From Rubrivivax sp. (GTDB lineage Bacteria > Pseudomonadota > Gammaproteobacteria > Burkholderiales > Burkholderiaceae_C): a stretch of 48,073 bases of DNA. Of the stretch, positions 1 to 7,369 are shown one piece after another. Below the pieces are notes generated by a model that did no database searches, was not told where the DNA came from, and was given only the letters and a program-made list of their open reading frames with translations. The DNA lies in the NCBI GenBank assembly GCA_027483705.1, contig JAIXTY010000287.1, positions 1 to 48,073 on the forward strand, written 5' to 3'. The stretch's first letter is position 1; each line of letters starts with the position of its first letter. The position numbers and the translations under genes are program-made.

Positions 1-252
1 CCGGACCGCCCTGACCGCATCGACCGCCCGCCGCGCGACGACCGCGGCCCGCGCCCCGAGGCCACGCCGCGCGAGCCGATGACGCCGGAGCAGGCCGCCG
101 AGGCCGAGGCGCGCCGCCAGCGCGCGATGCTGCTGCGCAGCTTCGAGCAGAGCCCGCTGTCCAAGGCCAACTTCGGTGCCTTGAAGGGCTTGAGCGAGGC
201 GGCGCTCGACGCGCTGCTCACCCAGGCCCGCCAGGATCGCGAACGCCGATGA
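1..252 (+). CDS. C-terminal part of a ProQ/FinO-like RNA-binding protein (5' end outside window)
   Basis: The reading frame is open from the first base and ends at TGA 250-252, giving 83 residues. It starts with an Arg/Asp/Pro-rich low-complexity stretch and ends in a conserved-looking helical tail containing SPLSKANFGALKGLSEAAL. From memory, Burkholderiales ProQ/FinO-domain proteins often finish with such a basic linker followed by an 'L-K-A-N-F-x-A-L-K' tail, so I infer an RNA chaperone of that family. The RNA-binding domain itself is outside the window, so the call rests on the tail only. The TGA overlaps the ATG of the next gene (ATGA), which suggests translational coupling. It could also be another protein with a basic linker. 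Confidence 0.5.
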   Translation, partial: PDRPDRIDRPPRDDRGPRPEATPREPMTPEQAAEAEARRQRAMLLRSFEQSPLSKANFGALKGLSEAALDALLTQARQDRERR

Positions 253-1421
253 CGCCGGCGCGGCCGGCCGCCTGGCCCTGGGTGCTGGTGGCCGGCGTCG
301 CGGCGGCGCTGCACGTGGGCAAGCTGGCGCCCGCGCTGGCCGTGCTGCAGGCCGAGCTGGGCCTCACGCTCACCGCGGCCGGCGTGCTGCTGTCGGCGGT
401 GCAGGCCGCCGGCATGCTGGGTGCATTGGCGCTGGGCGCGCTGGCCGACACCGTGGGCGGCCGCCGCAGCGCCATCGCCGGGCTCCTGCTGCTGGCGCTG
501 GCCAGCGCCGCAGGCGCGCTGGCCCCGGGCGCGACGCTGCTGCTGGCGCTGCGTGTGCTGGAGGGCGTGGGCTTCCTGCTCGTGGTGCTGCCGGCGCCGG
601 GCCTGCTGCGTGCGCTGGTGCCGGCGGCGCAGCTGCCCTCGCGGCTGGGCCTGTGGGGCGCCTACATGCCGCTGGCCACCGCGCTGGCGCTGCTGCTGGG
701 GCCGGGTGCGATGGCGCTCGTGGGCTGGCGCGGCTGGTGGTTGGTGCTGGCCGCGCTGACGGCCGCGGCCGCGCTGGGCCTGTGGCGCGGCGTGCCGGCG
801 CTGCCACCGGGCCCGCGGCGCGCGTGGCGGGCGCCGCTGGCCGACACGCTGCGGCACGGCGGCCCCTGGCTCGTGGGCCTGGCCTTCGGCGCCTACTCGT
901 CGCAGTGGCTGGCGGTGATCGGCTTCCTGCCGAGCATCTACGCGCAGGCCGGCTTCGCGCCGGGCGCGACGGCGGTGCTCACGGCCGCAGCCGCGGCGGC
1001 CAACATCGTGGGCAACGTCGCCTCGGGCCGGCTGCTGCAGCGCGGCGTCGCGGCCCCGGTGCTGCTGACGGTGGGCTTCGTGACGATGGCGGCGTCGGCA
1101 GCCACGGCCTTTGCGCTGCCCGGCGAAGGCGCCGGTGCCGCCACGCTGCGCTACGCCGCGGTGCTGCTGTTCAGCGCCGTGGGCGGGCTGATCCCGGGCA
1201 CGCTGTTCTCGCTGGCCCTGCGCGTGGCGCCGGGCGAACACGCGGTGGCCAGCACCGTGGGCTTCATGCAGCAGTGGAGCGCGGCCGGGCAGTTCGCCGG
1301 CCCGCCGCTGGTGGCGGCGGTGGCGGTGGCCGCGGGCGGCTGGCGCGTCACGGGGCTGGCCACCGCGGCGCTGGCGGTGCTCGGCCTGGTGGCCGTGGCC
1401 GGCCTGGCGCGGCGCCGGTGA
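249..1421 (+). CDS. MFS transporter (CynX/NimT-like), 390 aa
   Basis: An inner-membrane transporter with about twelve hydrophobic segments. The first begins near residue 10, and a typical MFS loop between helices 2 and 3 (GALADTVGGRRSA, about residues 64-76) carries the Asp and the Arg pair. The length of 390 residues fits short MFS permeases of the cyanate/nitroimidazole (CynX/NimT) type. The substrate cannot be deduced. The start codon overlaps the upstream stop as ATGA, so translation is probably coupled and I keep this start. It converges with the acetyltransferase-like gene at 1482-2180, with a weak hairpin in the gap. Confidence 0.85.
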   Translation: MTPARPAAWPWVLVAGVAAALHVGKLAPALAVLQAELGLTLTAAGVLLSAVQAAGMLGALALGALADTVGGRRSAIAGLLLLALASAAGALAPGATLLLALRVLEGVGFLLVVLPAPGLLRALVPAAQLPSRLGLWGAYMPLATALALLLGPGAMALVGWRGWWLVLAALTAAAALGLWRGVPALPPGPRRAWRAPLADTLRHGGPWLVGLAFGAYSSQWLAVIGFLPSIYAQAGFAPGATAVLTAAAAAANIVGNVASGRLLQRGVAAPVLLTVGFVTMAASAATAFALPGEGAGAATLRYAAVLLFSAVGGLIPGTLFSLALRVAPGEHAVASTVGFMQQWSAAGQFAGPPLVAAVAVAAGGWRVTGLATAALAVLGLVAVAGLARRR

Positions 1422-1436
1422 CCGCGCGGTCGTCGT

Positions 1437-1451
1437 CGGTGAACGCCACCG
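1437..1451. terminator. Weak hairpin between convergent genes
   Basis: CGGTG and CACCG form a 5-bp stem around a 5-base loop in the 60-base gap between the convergent MFS and acetyltransferase-like genes. There is no T-tract. A role as a bidirectional terminator is inferred from position only. A perfect 12-base palindrome without a loop lies nearby at 1420-1431. Confidence 0.3.
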
Positions 1452-1481
1452 GGGCCTCGTGGACGTCGGTCGGTTCGCCGG

Positions 1482-2180
1482 TCAGGCCTCGCCGGGCAGC
1501 GCGCCGCCGCCGATCCAGCCCTGCGGCGCGCGCATCGCCGCCTCGAAGCCCTGCACGAACTCGCCGACGTGCCGGCCGTCCATCAGCGCGTGGTGCGCGT
1601 CGATGGCCAGCGGCAACCGGGCGATGCCGTCGGCGCCGGTGTCGATGCGACCGAAGGCGAGCTTGGGGCAGCTGTCGCGGCCGCCCACCTGCCGCGCGTG
1701 CGAGAACTGCGTGAAGTGCAGCCACGGCAGCGTGGTGCAGTGGATCAGCGCGAGGTCGTCGTTCAACGGCACGAAGGCCTGCCCGGCGCGGCGCGCGGCG
1801 TCGAGCGCCGCCTCGGCGGTGGCGCAGAAGTCGGCGAAGCGCGTGGTGTTGGCGAGCGTCGCGAAGCCGAAGCTGCCGTCGGGGCGCAGCACCGTGGTGC
1901 TGGCGTGCACGGTGTCGTACAGCCAGGGCCGGCCGTCGGCGTCGAGCCGCGCCCGCCAGGGCTCGATGCGCTGCGCGAGCCGCAGCGCCACGTAGTGCGT
2001 GGCCAGCGTCAGGCTGCCGAGGCCGGCGTCGCGCAGCGCCGGCTTCAGCGCCGTCACGTCCACCGCGACGCAGACGCTGAAGAAGGGCTGGCTGAAGCCG
2101 CGGTAGAAGGCAAACGCATCGCGGCGCGGCGAATCCGCCACCGGCCAGGGCCGGCGCGGCACGTGCAGGGTCTCGGGCAT
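1482..2180 (-). CDS. Chloramphenicol acetyltransferase-like protein, 232 aa
   Basis: A member of the CAT fold (acetyl-CoA dependent O-acetyltransferase, usually a trimer in the cytoplasm). The catalytic signature HHALMDG is present at residues 196-202, with the expected general-base His at 197 and the structural Asp at 201. The family's S-x-I-P-W region reads CTTLPWLHF (about 148-156), so the Ser usually stabilising the intermediate seems to be Thr. At 232 residues it is slightly longer than classical CAT (about 215). Whether it acetylates chloramphenicol cannot be told; many chromosomal CAT-like proteins do not. It starts 26 bases from the divergent hydrolase at 2207, so the two share one tiny promoter region. 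Confidence 0.85.
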   Translation of the reverse strand: MPETLHVPRRPWPVADSPRRDAFAFYRGFSQPFFSVCVAVDVTALKPALRDAGLGSLTLATHYVALRLAQRIEPWRARLDADGRPWLYDTVHASTTVLRPDGSFGFATLANTTRFADFCATAEAALDAARRAGQAFVPLNDDLALIHCTTLPWLHFTQFSHARQVGGRDSCPKLAFGRIDTGADGIARLPLAIDAHHALMDGRHVGEFVQGFEAAMRAPQGWIGGGALPGEA

Positions 2181-2194
2181 GGTGGCGGGCAGCT

Positions 2195-2200
2195 TACAGT
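2195..2200 (+). promoter_or_regulatory. -10-like hexamer TACAGT six bases before the ATG of the hydrolase
   Basis: TACAGT ends six bases before ATG 2207, so a transcript started at the usual distance would begin at the A of the ATG (leaderless). No Shine-Dalgarno sequence and no good -35 are visible. The same CTTACAGT-N6-ATG arrangement occurs before the M28 peptidase (minus strand, ATG at 18984). Confidence 0.4.
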
Positions 2201-2206
2201 GGGCGC

Positions 2207-3055
2207 ATGCGGATCGAGATCGAACCCGGCGTGCGCCTCTTCGTCGACGTCGACGGCGCCGGCTGGGTGCCCGACGGGCCGGCGCTGCGCGAGAAGCCCA
2301 CGCTCGTGGTGCTGCACGGCGGCCCGGGCTACGACCACAGCAGCTTCAAGCCGCTGTTCGCGCAGCTGGCCGACGTGGCGCAGGTGCTGTACGTCGACCA
2401 CCGCGGCCACGGCCGCAGCAGCGAGCGGCCGCTGGCCGAGTGCACGCTCGACACCTACGCCGACGACGTGGTGCGACTGTGCGCGGTGCTCGGCATCGAG
2501 CGGCCGGTCGTGCTGGGGCAGAGCTTCGGCGGCTTCGTCGCGCAGCGCTACCTGGCGCGCCACCCGCGGCATCCGGCGAAGGTGGTGCTGAGCAGCACGA
2601 GCCACCACTTCGGCCTGGCGCGCAAGCTGGCCGCCTTCGAGCGCCTGGGCGGCGCGGCCGCGCGCGCCGCAGCCGAGGCCTTCTGGTCCGACCCGTGCGA
2701 GGCCACCTGGGCGCCCTATGTCGAGACCTGCCTGCGGCTGTACAACCCGCACCCGCCGGCCGACCCCGACGCACGCGCGCGCACGCTGATGCGCCCGGAG
2801 ATCCTGTTCCACTGGAGCCGCACCGAGATGCCCGCGATGGACCTGCGCCCGGGCCTCGGGGCGGTGTGCTGCCCGGTGCTGGTGCTGGCCGGCGCCGAGG
2901 ACCCGGTGACGCCGCCGCTGGACGCCGAGGAGATCGCCGCGGCGATCCCGGCGCCCTGGGGGCAGCTGGTGGTGATGCCCGATGCCGGGCACGGGGTGTG
3001 GCGTGATCGGCCGCAGGAGGGGCTCGCCTGCCTGCGGGCCTTCATCGCCGCCTGA
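2207..3055 (+). CDS. Alpha/beta hydrolase, proline iminopeptidase-like, 282 aa
   Basis: A soluble serine hydrolase of the alpha/beta fold. The oxyanion-hole motif HGGPGYDHS is at about residues 37-45, as in prolyl iminopeptidases. The nucleophile elbow GQSFGG places Ser at 106, the acid is Asp232 (GAEDPVTPP) and the base is His262 (PDAGHG). All three triad members are present, so the enzyme should be active. The HGGPG motif favours a peptidase or amidase over an esterase, but the substrate is unknown. No signal peptide is seen. The gene appears leaderless (see the hexamer at 2195-2200) and converges with the regulator gene ending at 3125. Confidence 0.85.
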   Translation: MRIEIEPGVRLFVDVDGAGWVPDGPALREKPTLVVLHGGPGYDHSSFKPLFAQLADVAQVLYVDHRGHGRSSERPLAECTLDTYADDVVRLCAVLGIERPVVLGQSFGGFVAQRYLARHPRHPAKVVLSSTSHHFGLARKLAAFERLGGAAARAAAEAFWSDPCEATWAPYVETCLRLYNPHPPADPDARARTLMRPEILFHWSRTEMPAMDLRPGLGAVCCPVLVLAGAEDPVTPPLDAEEIAAAIPAPWGQLVVMPDAGHGVWRDRPQEGLACLRAFIAA

Positions 3056-3081
3056 TCGCCTGATCCCCACCTGATCGCCAC

Positions 3082-3128
3082 CTGAAGCGGCCCGCTCGGG
3101 CGCGGCGGGTCCGCCCTGGGCGCTTCAG
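3082..3128. terminator. Composite hairpin between convergent genes
   Basis: An outer perfect 8-bp stem (CTGAAGCG 3082-3089 with CGCTTCAG 3121-3128) encloses an inner 5-bp stem (GGGCG 3098-3102 with CGCCC 3112-3116). The stop codon of the minus-strand regulator (3125-3127) lies inside the right arm. This is probably a bidirectional terminator. No clear T-tract follows. Confidence 0.5.
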
Positions 3129-4714
3129 CCCCGGCGCAGGTGGTCCGGCGTGCGGCCGGTGGCGGCCCAGAAGGCCTCGAAGCCGGCCGCGCGCATCAGG
3201 CTGGCAAAGCGCGGCTGCTGCCACATCGGGGCGCAGACCGGCAGGAACAGGTGGTTGGTGAGCCGGCGCCGGACATCCACATGCAGCGTCTGGCCGGGCT
3301 GCCAGGAGGTGCCGGCCTGCAGCGCGCCACGCTCCAGCAGGTAGGCCTCGGTGACATCGAGCGCGACATCCAGCTCGCCAAGGGCCGCCAGGTCCAGCGT
3401 CGCCCAGACGGCCAGCAAAGGGCCGCCGCGGGCCAGGCCGGCCAGGATGCCTTCGCGGGCCGCTGCGCGGTCGCGCGCCTGGCCGCTGGCCAGGGCCGTC
3501 CAGGCCAGGCGCATCTGGGTGATCAGCGGCGGCGGCAGCTTCGGCAAGGGCCCGTCCAGCAGCGCCAGGGCGCGCTCGGCGCGGCCCGTGTAGGCCAGCA
3601 CGCCGGCCCGCGCCAGCCAGGTGGGCAGGTGCCCGGGCCACAGCTCGAGGCCGCGTTCGCCGGCCTGGTCGGCGGCGGCGAGGCGGCCGTTCATCCAGTG
3701 CGAGAAGATGGCGCGGAAGCTGTAGCCCGCGTGCAGCGGGTCGCCCTCGACCGTCTTCAGCCGCAAGGCGTAGTGGTCGGCGATGATGCCGGTGCCCGAC
3801 AGCATCAGCGCCAGCGAGTCCAGGGTCGGCAGGTGGCCCGGCGCCACCTGCAGCACCTCGCGGAAGGCGGCCTCGGCGCGCACCCACTGGCCGAAGGCCG
3901 GCACCAGCTGCGCGCGGGCGCACAGCGCTTCGGGCTGGCGGGCGTCGAGCGCCAGGGCGCGCTGGATGGCGGCGCCGGCGGCGTCCAGCGCCGCGCCCAG
4001 GGCCTCGGGCGGCGCGGCGTCGGCGGCCGCGCGGCGCGCCAGCGCCAGCAGGCCCCAGATGGCCGCGTCGTCGGGCTGGAGCTCGGCCGCCCGGCCCAGC
4101 AGGTCGGCGGCCTGCTGGTTGGCGGGCGGCGAGGCCAGGCGCAGCGCCTGCCGGCCTTGCTCCGCCAGGGCCAGGGCAGCCGCGCGGCGCTGATGGGCGC
4201 GCCACGACACGATGCCCCAGCCCGCCAGCGCGGCCGCCGCCGAGACGCCCACCACCGCGGCCAGCCAGCCGCGGCGTGCCACAAGGGCGGGCGCCGCGGA
4301 GGGTGGTTCGGGTGCGGCCTCGGGCTGCACGGCCTCAGGCAGCGCGGCAGCGTCGGCTTCGGGCTGCTCGGCACGCAGCCGGTAGCCCACGCGGGGGATG
4401 GTCTCAACGGACCAGGTGGTCACGCCGGCTTCACGAAGCGCCTTGCGCGCGCCGGCCACGGCCCGGTGGATGGCGTCGTCGCCCACGACGACCGGGCCCC
4501 AGCCGGCCTGAAGCAGCGCCTCGCGCGAGACGACACGGCCCTCCACGCTGGCCAGCGCGAGCAGCACCTGCATCACGCGGGGTTCGATGGCCAGCGAGGC
4601 CGCCGGCCCGTGCACGGTGCGCGTGGCCGGCTCAAGGCGCAGGCCCGGGCGTTCGATCGGCGGTTGCGTGGCCAGGTCGATGGGACCTGGTGGCGGGCGG
4701 GCAGAAGCGTCCAT
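3125..4714 (-). CDS. Membrane-anchored winged-helix (CadC/ToxR-like) regulator with TPR-type C-terminus, 529 aa
   Basis: Residues 25-115 form an OmpR/PhoB-type winged helix: the block from IEPRVMQVLLALA through to the characteristic IPRVGYRL end (about 106-113). A Pro/Ala/Glu-rich linker follows, then one hydrophobic segment (about 149-171). The remaining 350 residues are Ala/Leu-rich helical repeats of TPR type (for example LGRAAELQPDDAAIWGLLA). This is the layout of CadC-like one-component regulators, which bind DNA from the inner membrane and sense through the C-terminal part. The gene diverges from the PEP-CTERM gene at 4844 with 129 bases between, so that gene is a plausible target (inference). 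No phosphoacceptor domain is present. Confidence 0.85.
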   Translation of the reverse strand: MDASARPPPGPIDLATQPPIERPGLRLEPATRTVHGPAASLAIEPRVMQVLLALASVEGRVVSREALLQAGWGPVVVGDDAIHRAVAGARKALREAGVTTWSVETIPRVGYRLRAEQPEADAAALPEAVQPEAAPEPPSAAPALVARRGWLAAVVGVSAAAALAGWGIVSWRAHQRRAAALALAEQGRQALRLASPPANQQAADLLGRAAELQPDDAAIWGLLALARRAAADAAPPEALGAALDAAGAAIQRALALDARQPEALCARAQLVPAFGQWVRAEAAFREVLQVAPGHLPTLDSLALMLSGTGIIADHYALRLKTVEGDPLHAGYSFRAIFSHWMNGRLAAADQAGERGLELWPGHLPTWLARAGVLAYTGRAERALALLDGPLPKLPPPLITQMRLAWTALASGQARDRAAAREGILAGLARGGPLLAVWATLDLAALGELDVALDVTEAYLLERGALQAGTSWQPGQTLHVDVRRRLTNHLFLPVCAPMWQQPRFASLMRAAGFEAFWAATGRTPDHLRRG

Positions 4715-4843
4715 CGTGCGCTAGGGCGGCAGCCGTCGGCAATCCATCAGCGAAGCATCGGCGGGGCGTCAGGACGGTTCGGACCCGATCCGGGCATGGT
4801 CGCTGGACCTCAAAGTGAGGGAGTCAACCATACAGGAGAAGCC

Positions 4844-5473
4844 ATGACTCGATCTGCATCAGGTCGCATCCGCGCCGTCACCCTGGCCCTGCTCGCCGCC
4901 ACGGCGGCGCTGCCGGCAACGGCCGCGTCGGTGGTGTTCAGCGGCGAGCGCAACAACATCAGCCCCGGGGGTGCCCTGGGTGGCCGCTGCGGCCCCACGA
5001 CCTTGACCATCAGCTTCGCGCCGGATGCCTTCGCGGCCAGCGGCAGCAGCAACCTCGGCGCCTTCCAGTACACGGCCAGCCACTGCATCGCGGGCTTCCC
5101 GCCCGGCCCCTACACCGACGGCCTGTTCAGCTGGGACTTCGGCGACGGCACGCTGGAGGGCAGCTACACCGGCCTGCTGACCCCAGGCACGCTGCCGGGC
5201 CAGTTCAACGTCAACGAGAGCATCGCGTTCACCGGCGGCACGGGCCGTTTTGCCGGGGCCGTGGGCAGCGCCTCCTTCACCGGGCTGCTGCGCTTCGGCG
5301 CGTTCGGCGGCGTGCCGGCGAGTTTTGGCGAGGGCCGCTTCACCGGGATGCTCGAGATCCCCAGCGCCGTGCCGGAGCCCGGCACCTGGAGCCTGCTGCT
5401 GGCGGGCGGGGCGGTGATGGCGGCGATGCGGCGGCGCGCGGCACGGGTCGACCCGGCGGCTGTGCCGGGTTGA
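4844..5473 (+). CDS. PEP-CTERM sorting domain protein, 209 aa
   Basis: An exported protein with an N-terminal signal peptide (about residues 1-28, ending ALPATAAS). A Gly/Ser/Thr-rich beta-type middle follows, and near the C-terminus the PEP-CTERM sorting signal: VPEPGTW, a hydrophobic helix (SLLLAGGAVMAAM) and an RRR cluster. Such signals are recognised by exosortase EpsH, not seen in this window. Unusually, about 11 residues (AARVDPAAVPG) follow the basic cluster, longer than most tails. The start is ATG 4844, with AGGAGA four bases upstream. Its function is unknown; paralogues elsewhere in the window share only the two ends. It is probably controlled by the divergent CadC-like regulator. 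Confidence 0.88.
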   Translation: MTRSASGRIRAVTLALLAATAALPATAASVVFSGERNNISPGGALGGRCGPTTLTISFAPDAFAASGSSNLGAFQYTASHCIAGFPPGPYTDGLFSWDFGDGTLEGSYTGLLTPGTLPGQFNVNESIAFTGGTGRFAGAVGSASFTGLLRFGAFGGVPASFGEGRFTGMLEIPSAVPEPGTWSLLLAGGAVMAAMRRRAARVDPAAVPG

Positions 5474-5488
5474 CGCCAGGCCGGGCAG

Positions 5489-5521
5489 GACACGCCGGCG
5501 GGGACGCCGGCCCGGCGTGTC
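5489..5521 (+). terminator. 10-bp stem-loop downstream of the PEP-CTERM gene
   Basis: GACACGCCGG (5489-5498) and CCGGCGTGTC (5512-5521) are perfect reverse complements around a 13-base loop, 15 bases after the stop codon. There is no T-tract, so it could be a terminator or an RNA-stabilising hairpin. Confidence 0.5.
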
Positions 5522-5608
5522 GGGCTCGGCGGCTCGCCCGCAAGTTTGTGGGTGACCGATCGCGCCCAAGGGCGGAGACTGCCCACCTTTTCCACCGCAG
5601 GAGGTGCC

Positions 5609-6376
5609 ATGAGAACGTCCTGGACCGTGACGCTGATCCTTCTGGGCACCTCGTGTGCCGCCCTGGCCCAGGAGACCAGGAACTCGGAAGACAACTTCTT
5701 CGGCGATCGCATCAGCTTCCCGGTCAATGTCCGCGGGAAACTCTATGACGCCCAGAAGCCGGTGGGCCAACAGTTGGGCGAGGCCGTCTGCATCCCCGCC
5801 GGAACCGCGCTGCGGGTGGGCGGCAACACCGCCACGGTCAAGGTCGACAGCACGACCGAGAAGAAGGGTCGCATCGTCCACCTGTCGTCGTACAGCAGCC
5901 GCCTGCCCCAGTGCGACCAGGCACCCAACACGGCCGAGAAGTACGTGGCCAAGGAGAAGATCTTCCTGGCCGAGGAAGAGTTCGCGAACGTCGGGCTCGA
6001 CCGGTTCGGCTACACCTACGGGGGCTTGGTCGTGCCCTACAAGTACCACGTCAACGGCTCGAAGGAGTTCCGCGCCGGCAGCGCCATCGGGCCCTACATC
6101 GGCTATCGCTTCGACCGCAACACCATCGGTCTGGGCATCAAGGCCATCGCCTTCGCGGCGCTGTCGACCGTGGCCGTCGAGCAGACCGTCGGCGGCGAAA
6201 CCAAGAGTCAGAGCCTGAGCGGCTTCAGCTACGGACTCGGCTTCATCGGGCAGGTCAAGGGCGACTTCCAGATGGGCCTGGTCGTCGGCTGGGACCGCGT
6301 GAGCCGGTCAGCCAACTACGCCGACAACGGCAAGGCCTGGGTGGCGATCACGGCCGGGTTCGACTTCCTCAAGTGA
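5609..6376 (+). CDS. Secreted or outer-membrane protein of unknown function, 255 aa
   Basis: I do not recognise the family. The start ATG 5609 is preceded by a strong GCAGGAGG site; an upstream in-frame GTG (5546) would place the signal peptide internally. Residues 1-21 form a signal peptide ending AALAQ. The mature part has charged and glycine-rich beta segments (IGPYIGYRFDRNTIGLGIK, GFSYGLGFIGQVKGDF, AWVAITAGFDFL), which alternate as in outer-membrane beta strands, and an aromatic residue near the end. Codon choice is less GC-biased (aaa, tat, caa and ttg occur) than in neighbours, which may hint at different history. It ends in a strong bidirectional hairpin. Confidence 0.7.
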   Translation: MRTSWTVTLILLGTSCAALAQETRNSEDNFFGDRISFPVNVRGKLYDAQKPVGQQLGEAVCIPAGTALRVGGNTATVKVDSTTEKKGRIVHLSSYSSRLPQCDQAPNTAEKYVAKEKIFLAEEEFANVGLDRFGYTYGGLVVPYKYHVNGSKEFRAGSAIGPYIGYRFDRNTIGLGIKAIAFAALSTVAVEQTVGGETKSQSLSGFSYGLGFIGQVKGDFQMGLVVGWDRVSRSANYADNGKAWVAITAGFDFLK

Positions 6377-6399
6377 GGCCGCCCTCGCGGCGGCCTCAC
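6373..6399. terminator. Strong bidirectional terminator hairpin carrying both stop codons
   Basis: GTGAGGCCGCC (6373-6383) and GGCGGCCTCAC (6389-6399) give a perfect 11-bp stem with a 5-base loop (CTCGC). The plus-strand stop TGA (6374-6376) lies in the left arm and the minus-strand stop (6396-6398) in the right arm, so both convergent genes end within one structure. No T-tract is seen. Confidence 0.65.
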
Positions 6400-7364
6400 A
6401 CCGCCCGCTCGCTCGCCTGCGCCCAGTAGAACCACTCGTGCCCCGGCAGCGCGCCGACGTCGGGGAACACGATGAAGCCGTCGCGCGGGGCGCGCAGCTC
6501 GGTGCCGTCGGCGCGCACGGCGATGGGCTCGCCCTCGCGCAGCGCGTCGAAGCTGGTCCAGGTCTTGACGAAGCGGTCGGCGGCGTCGAAGCGGTCGATC
6601 ACCTCCACGAGGCGCAGGCACTCGAAGGGCCGCTGCGGCGGCTGCAGCTCGATGCCCTCGGCGATGCCCAGCAGCGCCAGCGTCTGCCGGATGGCGTGGT
6701 GGGCCACGTCGGGCGCGGCGGGGTCGTCGTGCTGGCCGCATTCGAGCGTGACGCCGTAGCCGCCCTGCGAGCGCATCCACTCGGTGGTGCCGACGCCGTA
6801 GCTTGGGTCTTCGTGCACCGCGCCGGGTGTCAGGCCGCGGGCGCGGCGGCGCGCCACGCCGTCGGCATACGCCTGCATCCAGCCTTCGACGACACGGTTC
6901 ACGCCCACGTGGGCCGCCAGCCGCGCCTCGGCCGCGGCGTGGCGGAAGGGCTCCAGCGCGCCGTCGTTGTCGGCCGGGCCGCGCATCACGAAGGGGCGGC
7001 CGGGGCTGCGGAAGCTGTGCAGGTCGAGCAGCACCTCGTGCTCGGCCAGCAGCGGGCACAGCACGCGGCCGAGGCGGTCTTCGTAGTCCTGCGGCGTGGC
7101 CGTGGGCATGAGGCGGCGGTTGAGGTTGCGATCGCCCATGCGGCGCTTCTCGCGGTACGCCATCGGGTTGCACACCGGCACGAAGGTGACGCTGCCGCGC
7201 ACGATGTCGATGGCGCCGGCCTCGATCTCGCCGATCACGCGCTCGATGCCGCGCGTGCCGGCCACCTCGTTGCCATGCACGGCACCGGTGACGATGAGCT
7301 TCGGGCCCGGCCGCAGCGCGGCGAAGCGGTGCTGGCGCAGGTGGTTGAGCGAGGGCTTCGTCAT
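6396..7364 (-). CDS. Succinylglutamate desuccinylase/aspartoacylase-type zinc hydrolase (M14 family), 322 aa
   Basis: A zinc-dependent amidohydrolase or carboxypeptidase of the AstE/AspA branch. The zinc ligands are visible: His30 and Glu33 in HGNE, and His116 in LLDLHSF. The general-base Glu is probably Glu208 in VTLECG. The substrate arginine block (MGDRNLNR) fits the family. Its length is normal, and the substrate (N-acyl amino acid or peptide) cannot be settled. The start chosen is ATG 7364, with GAGGAG eight bases upstream; a GTG nine bases further upstream overlaps the purC stop. It directly follows purC, probably in the same transcript, and there is no ast operon around it. Confidence 0.85.
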   Translation of the reverse strand: MTKPSLNHLRQHRFAALRPGPKLIVTGAVHGNEVAGTRGIERVIGEIEAGAIDIVRGSVTFVPVCNPMAYREKRRMGDRNLNRRLMPTATPQDYEDRLGRVLCPLLAEHEVLLDLHSFRSPGRPFVMRGPADNDGALEPFRHAAAEARLAAHVGVNRVVEGWMQAYADGVARRRARGLTPGAVHEDPSYGVGTTEWMRSQGGYGVTLECGQHDDPAAPDVAHHAIRQTLALLGIAEGIELQPPQRPFECLRLVEVIDRFDAADRFVKTWTSFDALREGEPIAVRADGTELRAPRDGFIVFPDVGALPGHEWFYWAQASERAV

Positions 7365-7369
7365 GGCGA

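Noticed and set aside
1420..1431. Perfect 12-base palindrome GACCGCGCGGTC as a terminator
   Set aside because: No loop and it overlaps the end of the MFS gene; chance palindromes are frequent at this GC content.
3051..3080. Short repeats of CTGATCGCC near the end of the hydrolase gene as a mobile-element footprint
   Set aside because: Imperfect and very short; no transposase or terminal inverted repeats nearby.
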